Shown one piece after another: positions 16,347 to 25,270 of a DNA stretch of 64,000 bases. How positions within the stretch are numbered: position 1 is the stretch's first letter; each line of letters begins with the position of its first letter. The notes beneath the pieces were generated by a model. It did not search any database. It saw nothing but the letters and a program-made list of their open reading frames with translations, and had not been told where the DNA came from. A program made the translations under genes and the position numbers. Source of the stretch: CAYXVJ01 sp964558445 (lineage in GTDB: Bacteria > Bacillota > Clostridia > Saccharofermentanales > Fastidiosipilaceae); contig CAZLEA010000001.1 of the NCBI GenBank assembly GCA_964558445.1, positions 62,001-126,000 on the forward strand, written 5' to 3'.

Positions 16347-16874
16347 TCAGAGCTTCGCAAGATCCGCAAGCGGCCTCACTACCAGATTCTCATAACGACG
16401 ATAGCGATAAGTCAAACCACTGGCTTCGTCTAGCATCGGCTCGGATTCGGATATCAGCTTCCAGCGATCCAATCGGTCGAAATTCGGGATGAAGTGCTCC
16501 GGTCCATCAAAGGCATGCTCGATGTACGTGATCTCTGCATGAGAACAAAACGATTCCAGCGCTGTATAGAGCGAAGCACCACCGATCAAGACCAGATCAT
16601 CGGTGTCTTCTTGTTCCAAGACGTGTGCCAATTCCTCGTAATCCGTACAGAGCTCGTAATCCTCGCCTCGATCCATCGTACGGCTGAGCACAATATTCCT
16701 GCGCTTGGCAAGCGGTCTCCCACCGGGGAAGCTCGCCATAGTCTTGCGTCCATAAATGAGGATCTTACCCATCGTCAGTTCACGGAAGCGCTTCAGATCC
16801 GCGGAGATGGAGATGAGCATGTCCGTACCACGACCGATCGCCCAATTCCGATCGACTGCAACTATTAATTCCAT
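16347..16874 (-). CDS. folA: Dihydrofolate reductase
   Basis: The 175-residue enzyme reduces dihydrofolate with NADPH and regenerates the folate used up by ThyA. Typical features are MELIVAVDRNWAIGRG at the N-terminus, LKRFRELTMGKILIYGRKTMASFPGGRPL, VLSRT, and LVLIGGASLYTAL for the NADPH site; it has an acidic residue (D26) at the catalytic position. The ATG is preceded by GGGGAGGG. It follows thyA by 12 bp, the classic thyA-folA pair. Confidence 0.95.
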   Translation of the reverse strand: MELIVAVDRNWAIGRGTDMLISISADLKRFRELTMGKILIYGRKTMASFPGGRPLAKRRNIVLSRTMDRGEDYELCTDYEELAHVLEQEDTDDLVLIGGASLYTALESFCSHAEITYIEHAFDGPEHFIPNFDRLDRWKLISESEPMLDEASGLTYRYRRYENLVVRPLADLAKL

Positions 16875-16886
16875 ATCACCCTCCCC

Positions 16887-17717
16887 TTAGATCGCAACCG
16901 GGAAACGGCCCACACCGGGACCGTGCTCGTAGCCTTCGAGGCGGAAACTATCGACGGTGAAATCGTAGAAATCAGTGACATTCGGGTCGATAATAAGCTT
17001 GGGTGCGCTGTGCGCTTCTCGGGTCAACAGTTCTTCTACAATCGGTATATGACGATCATAGATATGCGCGTCCGCGATAACGTGTACGAGTTCGCCGGCC
17101 TCAAGCCCGCTAACCTGTGCAAACATATGGACCAAGACGGCATACTGGCAGACGTTCCAATTGTTCGCAGCCAGCATATCCTGAGATCGTTGGTTCAAGA
17201 TCGCATTTAGCTTATTACCGCTCACGTTGAAGGTCATGCTATAAGCGCAAGGGTAGAGCGCCATCTCGTGCAAATCTTCGAAATTATACAAATTAGTCAT
17301 GATACGACGACTCGCGGGGTTATGCGACAGGTCGAAGAGCACGCGATCGACTTGGTCGAACTCGCCTTCACGATACTTGTGCTTCACGCCTAGTTGGTAG
17401 CCATAAGCCTTACCGATCGAACCGGTCTCATCAGCCCATTGGTCCCAGATCTTGGAATTCAAATCGTTGATATTATTCGACTTCTGCTGCCATATCCAGA
17501 GCAACTCATCTACGAGGGCGCGAAAGTTAATCTTGCGAAGTGTCAAGATGGGGAACTCCTCAGCCAAATTATATCGATTCACGATACCGAATTGTTTCAC
17601 CGTATGGGCCGGCACGCCGTCTTCCCAACGGGGACGAACATCTTGATCTTCATCCGTCACTCCGTTCGCTAATATATCCTTGCAATTCGCAATGAATTGC
17701 TCATCTACTAAGCTCAT
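16887..17717 (-). CDS. thyA: Thymidylate synthase
   Basis: The 276-residue enzyme methylates dUMP to dTMP using methylene-tetrahydrofolate. The catalytic Cys157 lies in YPCAYSMTFNV, the phosphate-binding region is QRSQDMLAANNWN, and the DAHIYDRH and C-terminal FPVAI segments are conserved. The residue after the catalytic Cys is Ala instead of the His found in most ThyA proteins, a variant to note. It heads the thyA-folA-yihY-GNAT/Nudix transcript; an extended -10 (17759-17767) lies about 45 bp upstream. Confidence 0.94.
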   Translation of the reverse strand: MSLVDEQFIANCKDILANGVTDEDQDVRPRWEDGVPAHTVKQFGIVNRYNLAEEFPILTLRKINFRALVDELLWIWQQKSNNINDLNSKIWDQWADETGSIGKAYGYQLGVKHKYREGEFDQVDRVLFDLSHNPASRRIMTNLYNFEDLHEMALYPCAYSMTFNVSGNKLNAILNQRSQDMLAANNWNVCQYAVLVHMFAQVSGLEAGELVHVIADAHIYDRHIPIVEELLTREAHSAPKLIIDPNVTDFYDFTVDSFRLEGYEHGPGVGRFPVAI

Positions 17718-17758
17718 ATATAAATCCGCCTCTCAAACTTCAGTTCTGCATGTTGTTT

Positions 17759-17767
17759 ATTATAACA
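17759..17767 (-). promoter_or_regulatory. Extended -10 promoter element of thyA
   Basis: TGTTATAAT on the minus strand, about 45 bp before the thyA ATG. The -35 is poor. It overlaps a small palindrome (ATAACA-GT-TGTTAT). Confidence 0.5.
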
Positions 17768-17810
17768 GTTGTTATCCAAAGCAATAGTGTAGGCGGTTTC
17801 GCAAGGTAGC

Positions 17811-18473
17811 TCAAACTGTGATCAGCGCCTTGATCTGATTGAATCTGGCCTCCTTGATGCCGGATACTTGCATGATATCTTCAATAACAAGGAAGGGGCC
17901 TGAGGCCTCCCGCCAGGCAACAATCGCCTTGGCCGTAGCCGCACCGATTCCGGGCAGAGTCTCCAGTTCACTCTCGCTTGCCGTATTGATATTGATCAGA
18001 CCGGCTTCGGTATCCCCTTCTGCATTCTCCTCCGGCGATGTCGGCCAGCTCCCTTCCAAGACCTCATCTTGATAGGGGATCCGGTGCATCTCATTGGCTC
18101 TGACGGGCGCGGCCAAATTCACGTAATCCGTTGCCGCGTCTGCATGTAGGCCTCCCGCGAGCGAGACAAGATCCGCGACGATAGCCCCCGGTTCCAGATA
18201 GTAGACACCCGGTCGTACGATTGCACCGGTGATATAAGCGGGATACAACGCGGTAGACGAAGGCTCAGTTGCTTGAACTTGATCGACCGAGGCATCTGCG
18301 GTCGATTCGCTCGTCTGCGGTTCGGAAGACTGTACGGGTTCGAGGCGAATCAACTCCGGACGAAGTTCGGGCCAGAGCAGGCTCATGAGTAATACCAACA
18401 AGAGCAAGAGGGCCAAGCTCAATATCAGCTTGGGTATATGCTGCCTCAACCATTCGAGTCGATTCTCTGTCAT
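17811..18473 (-). CDS. comEA: ComEA-type competence DNA-binding protein
   Basis: A 220-residue membrane-anchored DNA receptor for natural transformation. There is one N-terminal membrane helix (about residues 14-34), a Ser/Thr-rich linker, an SLBB domain (about 78-130: YITGAIVRPGVYYLEPGA) and a C-terminal double helix-hairpin-helix (about 155-218: ININTASESELETLPGIGAA). This order is the standard one in Firmicutes ComEA. ComEC is not in the window. It is separated from rsfS by a terminator and so probably has its own promoter. Confidence 0.92.
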   Translation of the reverse strand: MTENRLEWLRQHIPKLILSLALLLLLVLLMSLLWPELRPELIRLEPVQSSEPQTSESTADASVDQVQATEPSSTALYPAYITGAIVRPGVYYLEPGAIVADLVSLAGGLHADAATDYVNLAAPVRANEMHRIPYQDEVLEGSWPTSPEENAEGDTEAGLININTASESELETLPGIGAATAKAIVAWREASGPFLVIEDIMQVSGIKEARFNQIKALITV

Positions 18474-18514
18474 CCTTGGCCTCCTGTCCTTCTCAATCGG
18501 ATACAGTCAGCATA

Positions 18515-18544
18515 GAACAAAAGCAGCCGTATAATACGACTGCT
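18515..18544 (-). terminator. Terminator after rsfS
   Basis: On the minus strand AGCAGTCGTA pairs with TACGGCTGCT (10 bp, one G-U) around a 3-nt loop and is followed by TTTTGTT. It ends the long transcript that includes the pur genes. Confidence 0.82.
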
Positions 18545-18578
18545 TCTCATGGTTAATCATGATTCTTCACCCAAACGA

Positions 18579-18992
18579 CTAATCCTCGTCCTCATCTGAA
18601 TCGGTAGAGGCAGGGGCCGGCTCTTCGTGCGCCCAGAGCTTATCCAAGCTATAGTAAGCCCGTTCTTCGGGATGGAAGAGATGGACGACAACGTCGCCGT
18701 AATCGAGCAGAATCCAGCGCACGGTATCGAGACCCTCTGTTCGAATCGGCTTACGTCCGTACTGCTCCTCGATCTCTTCGATCAGATGCTCGGAGATACT
18801 GCGCCCCTGGGGTGTAGATTGAACGGTGCCCAAAATGAAGTAATCAGCAAGGCTACTGCGCTCCGTAATCGGGATCAAGCTGACATCTTCTGCCTTGCGC
18901 TCCTCGAGTATGGTCTTCATGTCCGCTGCCATCTTCGTAGCGGGGATATCTGCTTCGTTTATAGGTTGATTGGTCTCTTTGTCATTCGCCAA
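18579..18992 (-). CDS. rsfS: Ribosome silencing factor RsfS
   Basis: The 137-residue RsfS/YbeB/iojap protein binds ribosomal protein L14 on the 50S subunit and blocks subunit joining during starvation. Typical motifs are DYFILGTVQSTPQGRSISEHL, GLDTVRWILLDYGDVVVHLF and YYSLDKLWA. The start is a TTG (18990-18992) with CAGGAT upstream; the N-terminal 20 residues and the acidic C-terminal tail (DSDEDED) are not conserved in the family. It follows the NadD-YqeK fusion, the usual Firmicutes neighbourhood. Confidence 0.93.
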   Translation of the reverse strand: MANDKETNQPINEADIPATKMAADMKTILEERKAEDVSLIPITERSSLADYFILGTVQSTPQGRSISEHLIEEIEEQYGRKPIRTEGLDTVRWILLDYGDVVVHLFHPEERAYYSLDKLWAHEEPAPASTDSDEDED

Positions 18993-19038
18993 GATTTGAT
19001 CCTGCCTTTCATCATCTTCGTTTATTCTAACTGTAATC

Positions 19039-20250
19039 TTATAATTTGTCTTCGCTCCTGGCTACACGCTTACGCAGATCTGAGAGTGCTCTCAGGCTTG
19101 CAGCTTCCGGTACGTAGTCCATCCGCCGGTTGAACGCTTCGACCGCTTCCAGACAAGCGAGCGTGGCGCGATCGAGGTCCTCGGTTGCGTACTGCCGGAT
19201 CGGACCCAAGTCAGAGAACTGTCTGCTCGGTTCCGCCTTGTCGGCGACAAACAAGACCTTGGCCAGATCCGATGCATCGGCATCGAGTGTCGTATGCAGG
19301 CGAACCGCCTCCAAGATCTCGGGATCGTCGATGCCAAGTTGCTCACGAATCATGGTGACTGCAGCCGGTGCGTGTAAGAATGCAACCGAACCGTTCCAGT
19401 GTTCCGGTACATCAACACTCTTCTCCCAAAGCTCTTGAGCATCCGTCTCACGGCCGATATCGTGTGCCAAGGCAGCAAGCGCTGCCCGGTCCGGATCCAC
19501 ATCGAAGCGAAGCGCAAGCGAAACCGCATAATACATCGTATCCAGGCTATGAATCAGGCGCTTCAAGCTCAGACGCTCAAACAATATCGTCTCGATCTCG
19601 GCCAAGCGGTGAATCGTCTCGGTGCGAAGGGCCTTCATAACCGGCTCCTTCTCGTAGAGGTGATGCAGTGAGATGAAGTCTCTTACTGCAGGCGGCAGCA
19701 TCAAGTCCTCATCGCGGCGGCCCGATACCAGAGCTTGTCGGATCTCGGTCGAGGAGATATCGAGCGCATCGATCTCATAGAGTTCGATTGACGCACCGAA
19801 GTCACGGCGCAAGATCTCCGCGCGCGCCCTAGCTTCTCTAAGGTCGACACCGGGTCTTACGAACCCCGCGATCTTCATGATTTGAAGCAACTGCTTCGCT
19901 TCATACCAGAGGTGAATCTGCAAGACTACATCGAGACCGCAGATCAAGTAGATTTCGTCTTCATCCGCCAAGCCCAACCGAATCTCTTGAACCGTCTCGA
20001 GCGTATATGACGGCCCGCGACGAAGCATCTCGATCGTAGACAGATCGATCGCGTCTTCACCCTCGAGCGCAAGCTTCGTCATCGCGTAGCGATACGTCAT
20101 CAAGGTGACATCGTGCGTCTTGTGATAGGGATGACCGGCAGGCATGACCAACACGCGGTCAAGATCCAGCGTCTCCTTGGCCATCCTCAGCAAGCGCACA
20201 TGACCCATATGGATGGGATCGAACGTTCCCCCGAAATACCCAAGCTTCAT
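19039..20250 (-). CDS. nadD: NadD - YqeK fusion: nicotinate-nucleotide adenylyltransferase plus HD-domain Ap4A hydrolase
   Basis: Two proteins that are normally neighbours are joined in one 403-residue chain. Residues 1-205 are NadD: the GGTFDPIHMGH nucleotide-binding motif (7-17) and DISSTEIRQAL (164-173); it makes nicotinate adenine dinucleotide. Residues 212-400 are YqeK: an HD phosphohydrolase with H234 and H263-D264 (ALAHDIGRE), a group known to cleave diadenosine tetraphosphate symmetrically. No stop or start separates the domains. rsfS follows, as in the separate nadD-yqeK-rsfS order of Bacillus. The gene symbol covers only the first domain. Confidence 0.92.
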   Translation of the reverse strand: MKLGYFGGTFDPIHMGHVRLLRMAKETLDLDRVLVMPAGHPYHKTHDVTLMTYRYAMTKLALEGEDAIDLSTIEMLRRGPSYTLETVQEIRLGLADEDEIYLICGLDVVLQIHLWYEAKQLLQIMKIAGFVRPGVDLREARARAEILRRDFGASIELYEIDALDISSTEIRQALVSGRRDEDLMLPPAVRDFISLHHLYEKEPVMKALRTETIHRLAEIETILFERLSLKRLIHSLDTMYYAVSLALRFDVDPDRAALAALAHDIGRETDAQELWEKSVDVPEHWNGSVAFLHAPAAVTMIREQLGIDDPEILEAVRLHTTLDADASDLAKVLFVADKAEPSRQFSDLGPIRQYATEDLDRATLACLEAVEAFNRRMDYVPEAASLRALSDLRKRVARSEDKL

Positions 20251-20267
20251 TACGATATCTGTAGTTC

Positions 20268-21545
20268 CTATTCTAGTATCGGCTTACGTCTGCCGATATC
20301 GCGACGCAGCATCTTATCTCGGAAATCAATCTTATCCGCTTCCCGATAGCATACCTCAATAGCCTCCGTCACCGTGGGCGCAGACGCTACAACCGCCAGG
20401 ACTCTGCCACCTGCCGTCAAGACTTGTCCGTTTGTACCGGCAACCGTACCGGCCTCATAGACATCTGCATACAAGACATCTTGGAGGCCCGTAATCTCAT
20501 AGCCCTTCTCATACGCTCCCGGATATCCGCCGGAGGCGAGTACGACACAGGCAGTCGCTTCCTTCTTCCAGGAAATATTGATATTCGCCAAGCGCTGATT
20601 CACGATGGCCTGGACAATCTCTAGCAAATCCGTCTCCAGTAGCGGCATTAGTGTCTGACACTCCGGATCCCCGAATCTGGCATTGTACTCGATTACCTTG
20701 ACGCCATCTGCCGTCTTCATGAGGCCGAAGTAGATCACGCCGCGATAATCGATCCCCCGCAGGCGAAGCCCCTCTAGCGTCGGCCTTACAATCTCCTCTT
20801 CAATCACGCGAAGTTCATCGGGGTGAAGTTCAATGCCGGGCGAGATCGCGCCCATACCACCGGTATTCGGTCCCAGGTCGTTATCGTAGGCCTGCTTGTG
20901 ATCCTGTGCGGTCGGCATCAGGCTATAACTCAGTCCGTCGGTGAAGGCCATGAGCGTGAACTCTTGACCCACGAGGAAGGTCTCGAATAACAAGGTCTTC
21001 CCCGCTTCACCGTGTATAGCGTCCTTCATCATCTGCTCACAGGCTTCTAGGAGATCTTCTCGGGTGTGACAGATCACGACGCCTTTGCCGAGAGCCAGAC
21101 CATCCGCCTTCACCACATGGGGTAGCGGACATGTCTTCGCGTAAGCGACCGCTTCTTCGTATGAGTGGAAGACCTCGGATTGGGCAGTCGGGATACGCAT
21201 CTGGCGCATCAGTTCCTTGGCAAAGGACTTGCTCGCCTCCAGCTGTGCCGCCTTCGCCTTCGGCCCGAAGGCAGCAATACCCAGCGATTCCAAACGATCG
21301 ACCAGACCCATCGCCAGCGGATCGTCCGGTGCAACGAAGACCAGATCGACCGCCAGCGTCTTGGCCAGCGAGACGATACCCTCGAGATCCGTCGCGGCGA
21401 CAGGGAAACAGCTACCGTATTGAGCGATGTTCCGATTCCCGGGCGCGGCATAGAGCTTGTTGATACGCTTGCTCTCGGCCAGTTTCTTGGCCAAGGCGGC
21501 TTCGCGGCCGCCTCCGCCGATTAATAAGACATCCATAGACTTCAT
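20268..21545 (-). CDS. purD: Phosphoribosylamine-glycine ligase (GAR synthetase)
   Basis: The 425-residue ATP-grasp enzyme joins glycine to phosphoribosylamine, step two of purine synthesis. Visible features are the N-terminal VLLIGGGGREAALAKKL, the ATP-grasp core VVKADGLALGKGVVIC, the signature NDLGPNTGGMGA, and ARFGDPECQTLMPLL for metal binding. The start at 21545 has GAGG six bases upstream; a second ATG three codons later is also possible. It follows purH by 13 bp. Confidence 0.95.
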   Translation of the reverse strand: MKSMDVLLIGGGGREAALAKKLAESKRINKLYAAPGNRNIAQYGSCFPVAATDLEGIVSLAKTLAVDLVFVAPDDPLAMGLVDRLESLGIAAFGPKAKAAQLEASKSFAKELMRQMRIPTAQSEVFHSYEEAVAYAKTCPLPHVVKADGLALGKGVVICHTREDLLEACEQMMKDAIHGEAGKTLLFETFLVGQEFTLMAFTDGLSYSLMPTAQDHKQAYDNDLGPNTGGMGAISPGIELHPDELRVIEEEIVRPTLEGLRLRGIDYRGVIYFGLMKTADGVKVIEYNARFGDPECQTLMPLLETDLLEIVQAIVNQRLANINISWKKEATACVVLASGGYPGAYEKGYEITGLQDVLYADVYEAGTVAGTNGQVLTAGGRVLAVVASAPTVTEAIEVCYREADKIDFRDKMLRRDIGRRKPILE

Positions 21546-21558
21546 CCCTAACCTCTTC

Positions 21559-23121
21559 TCAGTGCTTGAAGTGGCGTTTGCCACTGAAGTACATGGGCAG
21601 ACCATGCACGTTACAAGCATCGATCGAATCTTGATCCCGAAGCGAACCGCCGGGCTGGACGATCATGGCCACACCGGCCTTGGCCGCAGCTTGTATGCTG
21701 TCGTCAAACGGGAAGAACGCATCGGAGGCCAAGATTGCCCCCTTCGCCTTATCACCTGCCTGGGCGACCGCAATCTCGAGCGCCGTGATCCGGTTCACTT
21801 GCCCGGGGCCAACGCCGACAGTCTGCTTATTCTTGACGAGGCAGATCGCGTTCGATTTGATATGCTTCACGACCTTCATGCCGAAGATGGCATCTTCGAG
21901 GTCATCGTTCGACGCCGCGGTATTGGTTACAAGCGAGAGCTGTTCTCTGCTAAACGGTGCCAGATCGACGTCTTGTACGAGCAGGCCGTCATAGACGGAC
22001 TTCACGGCAACTGTCCCCTCTACATACGGGGTAGCGGCACCATGCAATTCCATCAGGCGAATATTCTTCTTCGCGCTGAGGATCTCGAAGGCACCGTCTT
22101 CGTATGCCGGTGCGATGATCAACTCCAAGAAGATCTTGGCCATCTTCTCGGCCATCTGCTTCGTGACCGGGCGATTGATCGCCACGATACCGCCGAAGAT
22201 CGAGACAGAATCCGCTTCGTAAGCTCTGTCCCAGGCTTCATCGATCGAGTCGGCACTTGCGATCCCACAGGGGTTGGCATGCTTCACCGCGACAACGGTC
22301 GGCTCATCGGAGAATTCCTTTAGCATCGCAAGCGCGGCATCCGCATCACCGATGTTGTTGTAGGACAAGGCCTTACCGTGTAGTTGCTTGGCAGCCGGCA
22401 GCGATCCCTCGTGCAATTCGACTTGGCGGTAGAAGGCAGCTGTCTGATGGCTGTTCTCCCCGTAGCGAAGCTCGTCGTTCTTCTCGTACGTGAGCGTAAG
22501 CTCATTCGGATACTTCGGCAATTGAGGACCGTCTGTCTTCTTGGTCTCTTCGGTCAGGTAAGATGCGATCAGTGCATCGTATGCTGCTGTGTGCGAGAAA
22601 ACCTTCGTTGCCAGATAGAGCCTGGTTGCATCTTCGGTCCTACCTTGATCCGCCAGCTCTGTCAGGACCAGAGAGTAATCCGCCGGATCCGTGATCACCG
22701 TCACCGACGCGTGGTTCTTGGCCGCTGCACGCAGGAGTGTCGGTCCGCCGATATCGATGTTCTCGATCGCGTCTGCGAAGCTTACGCCCGGTTTCCTGAT
22801 CGTCTCCTTGAACGGATAGAGGTTTACGATCACCAGATCGATTGGCTGTATGTCTGCCTCCTCCAAGAACGCCATGTGCTCCGGTAAACGGCGATCCGCC
22901 AGGATGCCGGCATGGACGTTCGGATGCAGTGTCTTCACACGCCCGTCCAAGCACTCGGGGAAGCTTGTAATCTCGCTGACATCCGTCACCTGAAACCCAT
23001 GTTTGCGAAGAAACGATGCAGTTCCGCCGGTCGACAGTAAGTCGATCCCCTGGGCAACGAGGCCTGCTGCCAGCTCAGCCAAACCCGTCTTATCAGATAC
23101 ACTCAATAACGCTCTAGACAT
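21559..23121 (-). CDS. purH: Bifunctional AICAR transformylase / IMP cyclohydrolase
   Basis: The 520-residue PurH carries out the last two steps of IMP synthesis. The N-terminal cyclohydrolase (1-200) begins ALLSVSDKTGLAELAAGLV, and the C-terminal transformylase has the catalytic KHANPCG (about 277-283) and ASDAFFPFDDSIQAAAKAGV. Length is normal for the family. It lies between purN (45 bp) and purD (13 bp). Confidence 0.96.
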   Translation of the reverse strand: MSRALLSVSDKTGLAELAAGLVAQGIDLLSTGGTASFLRKHGFQVTDVSEITSFPECLDGRVKTLHPNVHAGILADRRLPEHMAFLEEADIQPIDLVIVNLYPFKETIRKPGVSFADAIENIDIGGPTLLRAAAKNHASVTVITDPADYSLVLTELADQGRTEDATRLYLATKVFSHTAAYDALIASYLTEETKKTDGPQLPKYPNELTLTYEKNDELRYGENSHQTAAFYRQVELHEGSLPAAKQLHGKALSYNNIGDADAALAMLKEFSDEPTVVAVKHANPCGIASADSIDEAWDRAYEADSVSIFGGIVAINRPVTKQMAEKMAKIFLELIIAPAYEDGAFEILSAKKNIRLMELHGAATPYVEGTVAVKSVYDGLLVQDVDLAPFSREQLSLVTNTAASNDDLEDAIFGMKVVKHIKSNAICLVKNKQTVGVGPGQVNRITALEIAVAQAGDKAKGAILASDAFFPFDDSIQAAAKAGVAMIVQPGGSLRDQDSIDACNVHGLPMYFSGKRHFKH

Positions 23122-23166
23122 GTCTACTCCTCTTATCTCTCCGACCGAATCGGTCGATTGTCTATA

Positions 23167-23778
23167 TTAATTCCACTCACCACGGCTGAAGCGGTCGACC
23201 GCCTCCGCCAAGATAACTTGCTCAGCTTCCTGCATCACACGAGCTTGCAGGCTCTCGGGACTATCATCTTCTAGTACCGAAACCTCTCTCTGTAGGAGAA
23301 TCGGTCCCTCGTCATAGATTGCGGTCACGAGGTGTACCGTCGCACCACTGACCTTGTGACCTGCTGCCAAGACGGCCTCGTGCGGCTTGATACCGTAGAA
23401 GCCTTGACCGCCGAAGAGCGGCAGTAAGCTTGGGTGCACGTTGATGATGCGTCCCTCATACGAAGAGATGAACGAATCACCGAGGCGGGTCAGGAAGCCT
23501 GCCAAGACAACCAAGCCGATCTCATAGGGCCGGAGCGCATCTATCATAGCCAGATCATACGCTTCTTGGTTCTCATAATCTCGCTTCGAGATTATGAGGC
23601 AGGGTATCCCCGCCGCCTTCGCTCTCGCCTCGGCCTTCGTACCCGGTCTGGAGGCGATGACTACAGCCAGACGAACCAGCGGCAATCTCCCCGCTTGCTT
23701 GGCATCGATCAGCGTCTGAAGATTCGTTCCTCCGCCCGACACACAAACCGCAACATTCAACATCAACTCATCTGTCAT
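23167..23778 (-). CDS. purN: Phosphoribosylglycinamide formyltransferase
   Basis: The 203-residue folate-dependent GAR transformylase. It has VAVCVSGGGTNLQTLID (phosphate site), VVLAGFLTRLG and the catalytic INVHPSLLPLF (Asn-His) and HKVSGATVHLVTAIYDEGPIL. The start at 23778 has AAGGA eight bases upstream and lies 4 bp after the purF stop. The coding sequence contains a perfect 12-bp inverted repeat with a 3-nt loop (23572-23598). Confidence 0.95.
   Translation of the reverse strand: MTDELMLNVAVCVSGGGTNLQTLIDAKQAGRLPLVRLAVVIASRPGTKAEARAKAAGIPCLIISKRDYENQEAYDLAMIDALRPYEIGLVVLAGFLTRLGDSFISSYEGRIINVHPSLLPLFGGQGFYGIKPHEAVLAAGHKVSGATVHLVTAIYDEGPILLQREVSVLEDDSPESLQARVMQEAEQVILAEAVDRFSRGEWN
23572..23598. 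repeat. Perfect 12-bp inverted repeat inside purN
   Basis: Arms 23572-23583 and 23587-23598 are exact complements around CTT. The sense strand codes for LIISKRDYE, and no T run follows, so this is not a terminator. It may be chance or a structure in the mRNA. Confidence 0.7.
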
Positions 23779-23782
23779 CTGC

Positions 23783-25261
23783 TCAATCCTTATACTCGGT
23801 CTTGCGATAACCACCGGCTACCAGATCGACATCGTGCAGACGCTCTTCTGCTCCGCGCGGTGTGCGGGCGATGAAGTTTCCGTTGAAGCAAGCGGTGCAG
23901 GTGCCACAGGTGAGGCCCTTGACACTCTCCTTCAAGCCTTCCAGTGAAATATACTCGAGGCTATCGGCTCCGATCATGGCTTGGAGTTCATCCTTGGTCA
24001 TATTGGCTGCGGACAATTCGTCTTGGGTCGGCATATCGACACCGTAATAACAGGGGTAGGCGACAGGCGGAGCGGCGACGCGCAGATGCACTTCCTTGAC
24101 ACCCGCCTTCTTCAGCATGCTGACGACGTGTTTCGTTGTCGTACCGCGCACAACCGAGTCATCGATCAAGACAATTCGCTTACCCTCGATCGGCAGGCGA
24201 AGCGGCGAGAACTTCATCGCGACAGCGAGCTCTCGCTGAATCTGTGTCGGCTTGATGAAGCTTCTGCCGACATAGCGATTCTTCAAGATACCTTGTTGGT
24301 ACGGTAGACCGAGCTCATCTGCATAACCCATGGCCGCGGTCAGACCGGAGTCCGGTGCGCCGATGACGAGGTCGACATCAGCCGGTGCTTCCCTTGCGAG
24401 AATCCGTCCGGCTTCTCTGCGGGATTCATAGATGGAGGCGCCGTCCACGACGCTGTCCGGCCTCGAGAAGTACACGTACTCGAAGAGACAGATTCTGCCC
24501 TGATCGCGTGCCGTCGTACGGAAGGTCTCTTGGAGGAACTCCGAGCGCATGCCGTCCTTCGTGATTGTAATTACTTCACCCGGATCCACATCACGTATGA
24601 AGGTGGCGCCGATCGCATCCAGTCCACAGGATTCAGACGCGAGAACATAGGCATCGTCTAGCTTACCGACACAAAGCGGCCGGATACCCAGCGGATCGCG
24701 AACGCCATAGAGCGCGTCCGTCGTCAGCAGTGTCAGGGCATATGAGCCGGTCACTTCCGCCATCGTCATGAAGATCGCGTCTTCCATACGCGAGGTCAAG
24801 ATGCGGTTACGGGCGAGCAAGGTCAACAAGACTTCGGAATCGGACTCGCTGTTGAAGGCGGCACCGTTGTCCTCCAGCTTCTCGCGAATCTCTTCTGCGT
24901 TCGTAATCGAACCGTTGTGGCTCATCGCCACCTGGCCGTTTCTAGACTTCAGCATCAAGGGCATGAGGTCTGCCTCACCGACGCCGGTCTGCTTCGTCAA
25001 GTTGACGTGTCCGATCGCCGACGAGCCCTTCAGTACGTTAAGCGTCACCTCATCGAACACTTCGACCACGAGGCCGTGTTCACGATGCGTAAAGAGCCTG
25101 TTACCCAAATTCACGCAGATACCGGCTGCTTCTTGTCCTCTGTGCTGTAGGGCAAACAGGCTGAAATAAGCCATGCGTGCCGCGTCCGTCCTCGTATCCG
25201 TCGTATCAAAAAAGCCGAACACACCGCATTTATCCATCATCTCATGCTTCATCTTGCGCAA
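23783..25261 (-). CDS. purF: Amidophosphoribosyltransferase
   Basis: The 492-residue enzyme makes phosphoribosylamine from PRPP and glutamine, the first committed purine step. The mature N-terminal nucleophile is Cys12 in DKCGVFGFFD, so the first 11 residues should be cut off as in Bacillus PurF. The PRPP loop is RIVLIDDSVVRGTTTKHVV, and CGTCTACFNG near the C-terminus may hold part of the Fe-S cluster site. The most likely start is TTG at 25261, four bases after GGAG; an ATG three codons later lies 13 bases away. It follows purE by 9 bp. Confidence 0.95.
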   Translation of the reverse strand: MRKMKHEMMDKCGVFGFFDTTDTRTDAARMAYFSLFALQHRGQEAAGICVNLGNRLFTHREHGLVVEVFDEVTLNVLKGSSAIGHVNLTKQTGVGEADLMPLMLKSRNGQVAMSHNGSITNAEEIREKLEDNGAAFNSESDSEVLLTLLARNRILTSRMEDAIFMTMAEVTGSYALTLLTTDALYGVRDPLGIRPLCVGKLDDAYVLASESCGLDAIGATFIRDVDPGEVITITKDGMRSEFLQETFRTTARDQGRICLFEYVYFSRPDSVVDGASIYESRREAGRILAREAPADVDLVIGAPDSGLTAAMGYADELGLPYQQGILKNRYVGRSFIKPTQIQRELAVAMKFSPLRLPIEGKRIVLIDDSVVRGTTTKHVVSMLKKAGVKEVHLRVAAPPVAYPCYYGVDMPTQDELSAANMTKDELQAMIGADSLEYISLEGLKESVKGLTCGTCTACFNGNFIARTPRGAEERLHDVDLVAGGYRKTEYKD

Positions 25262-25270
25262 TACTCTCCG

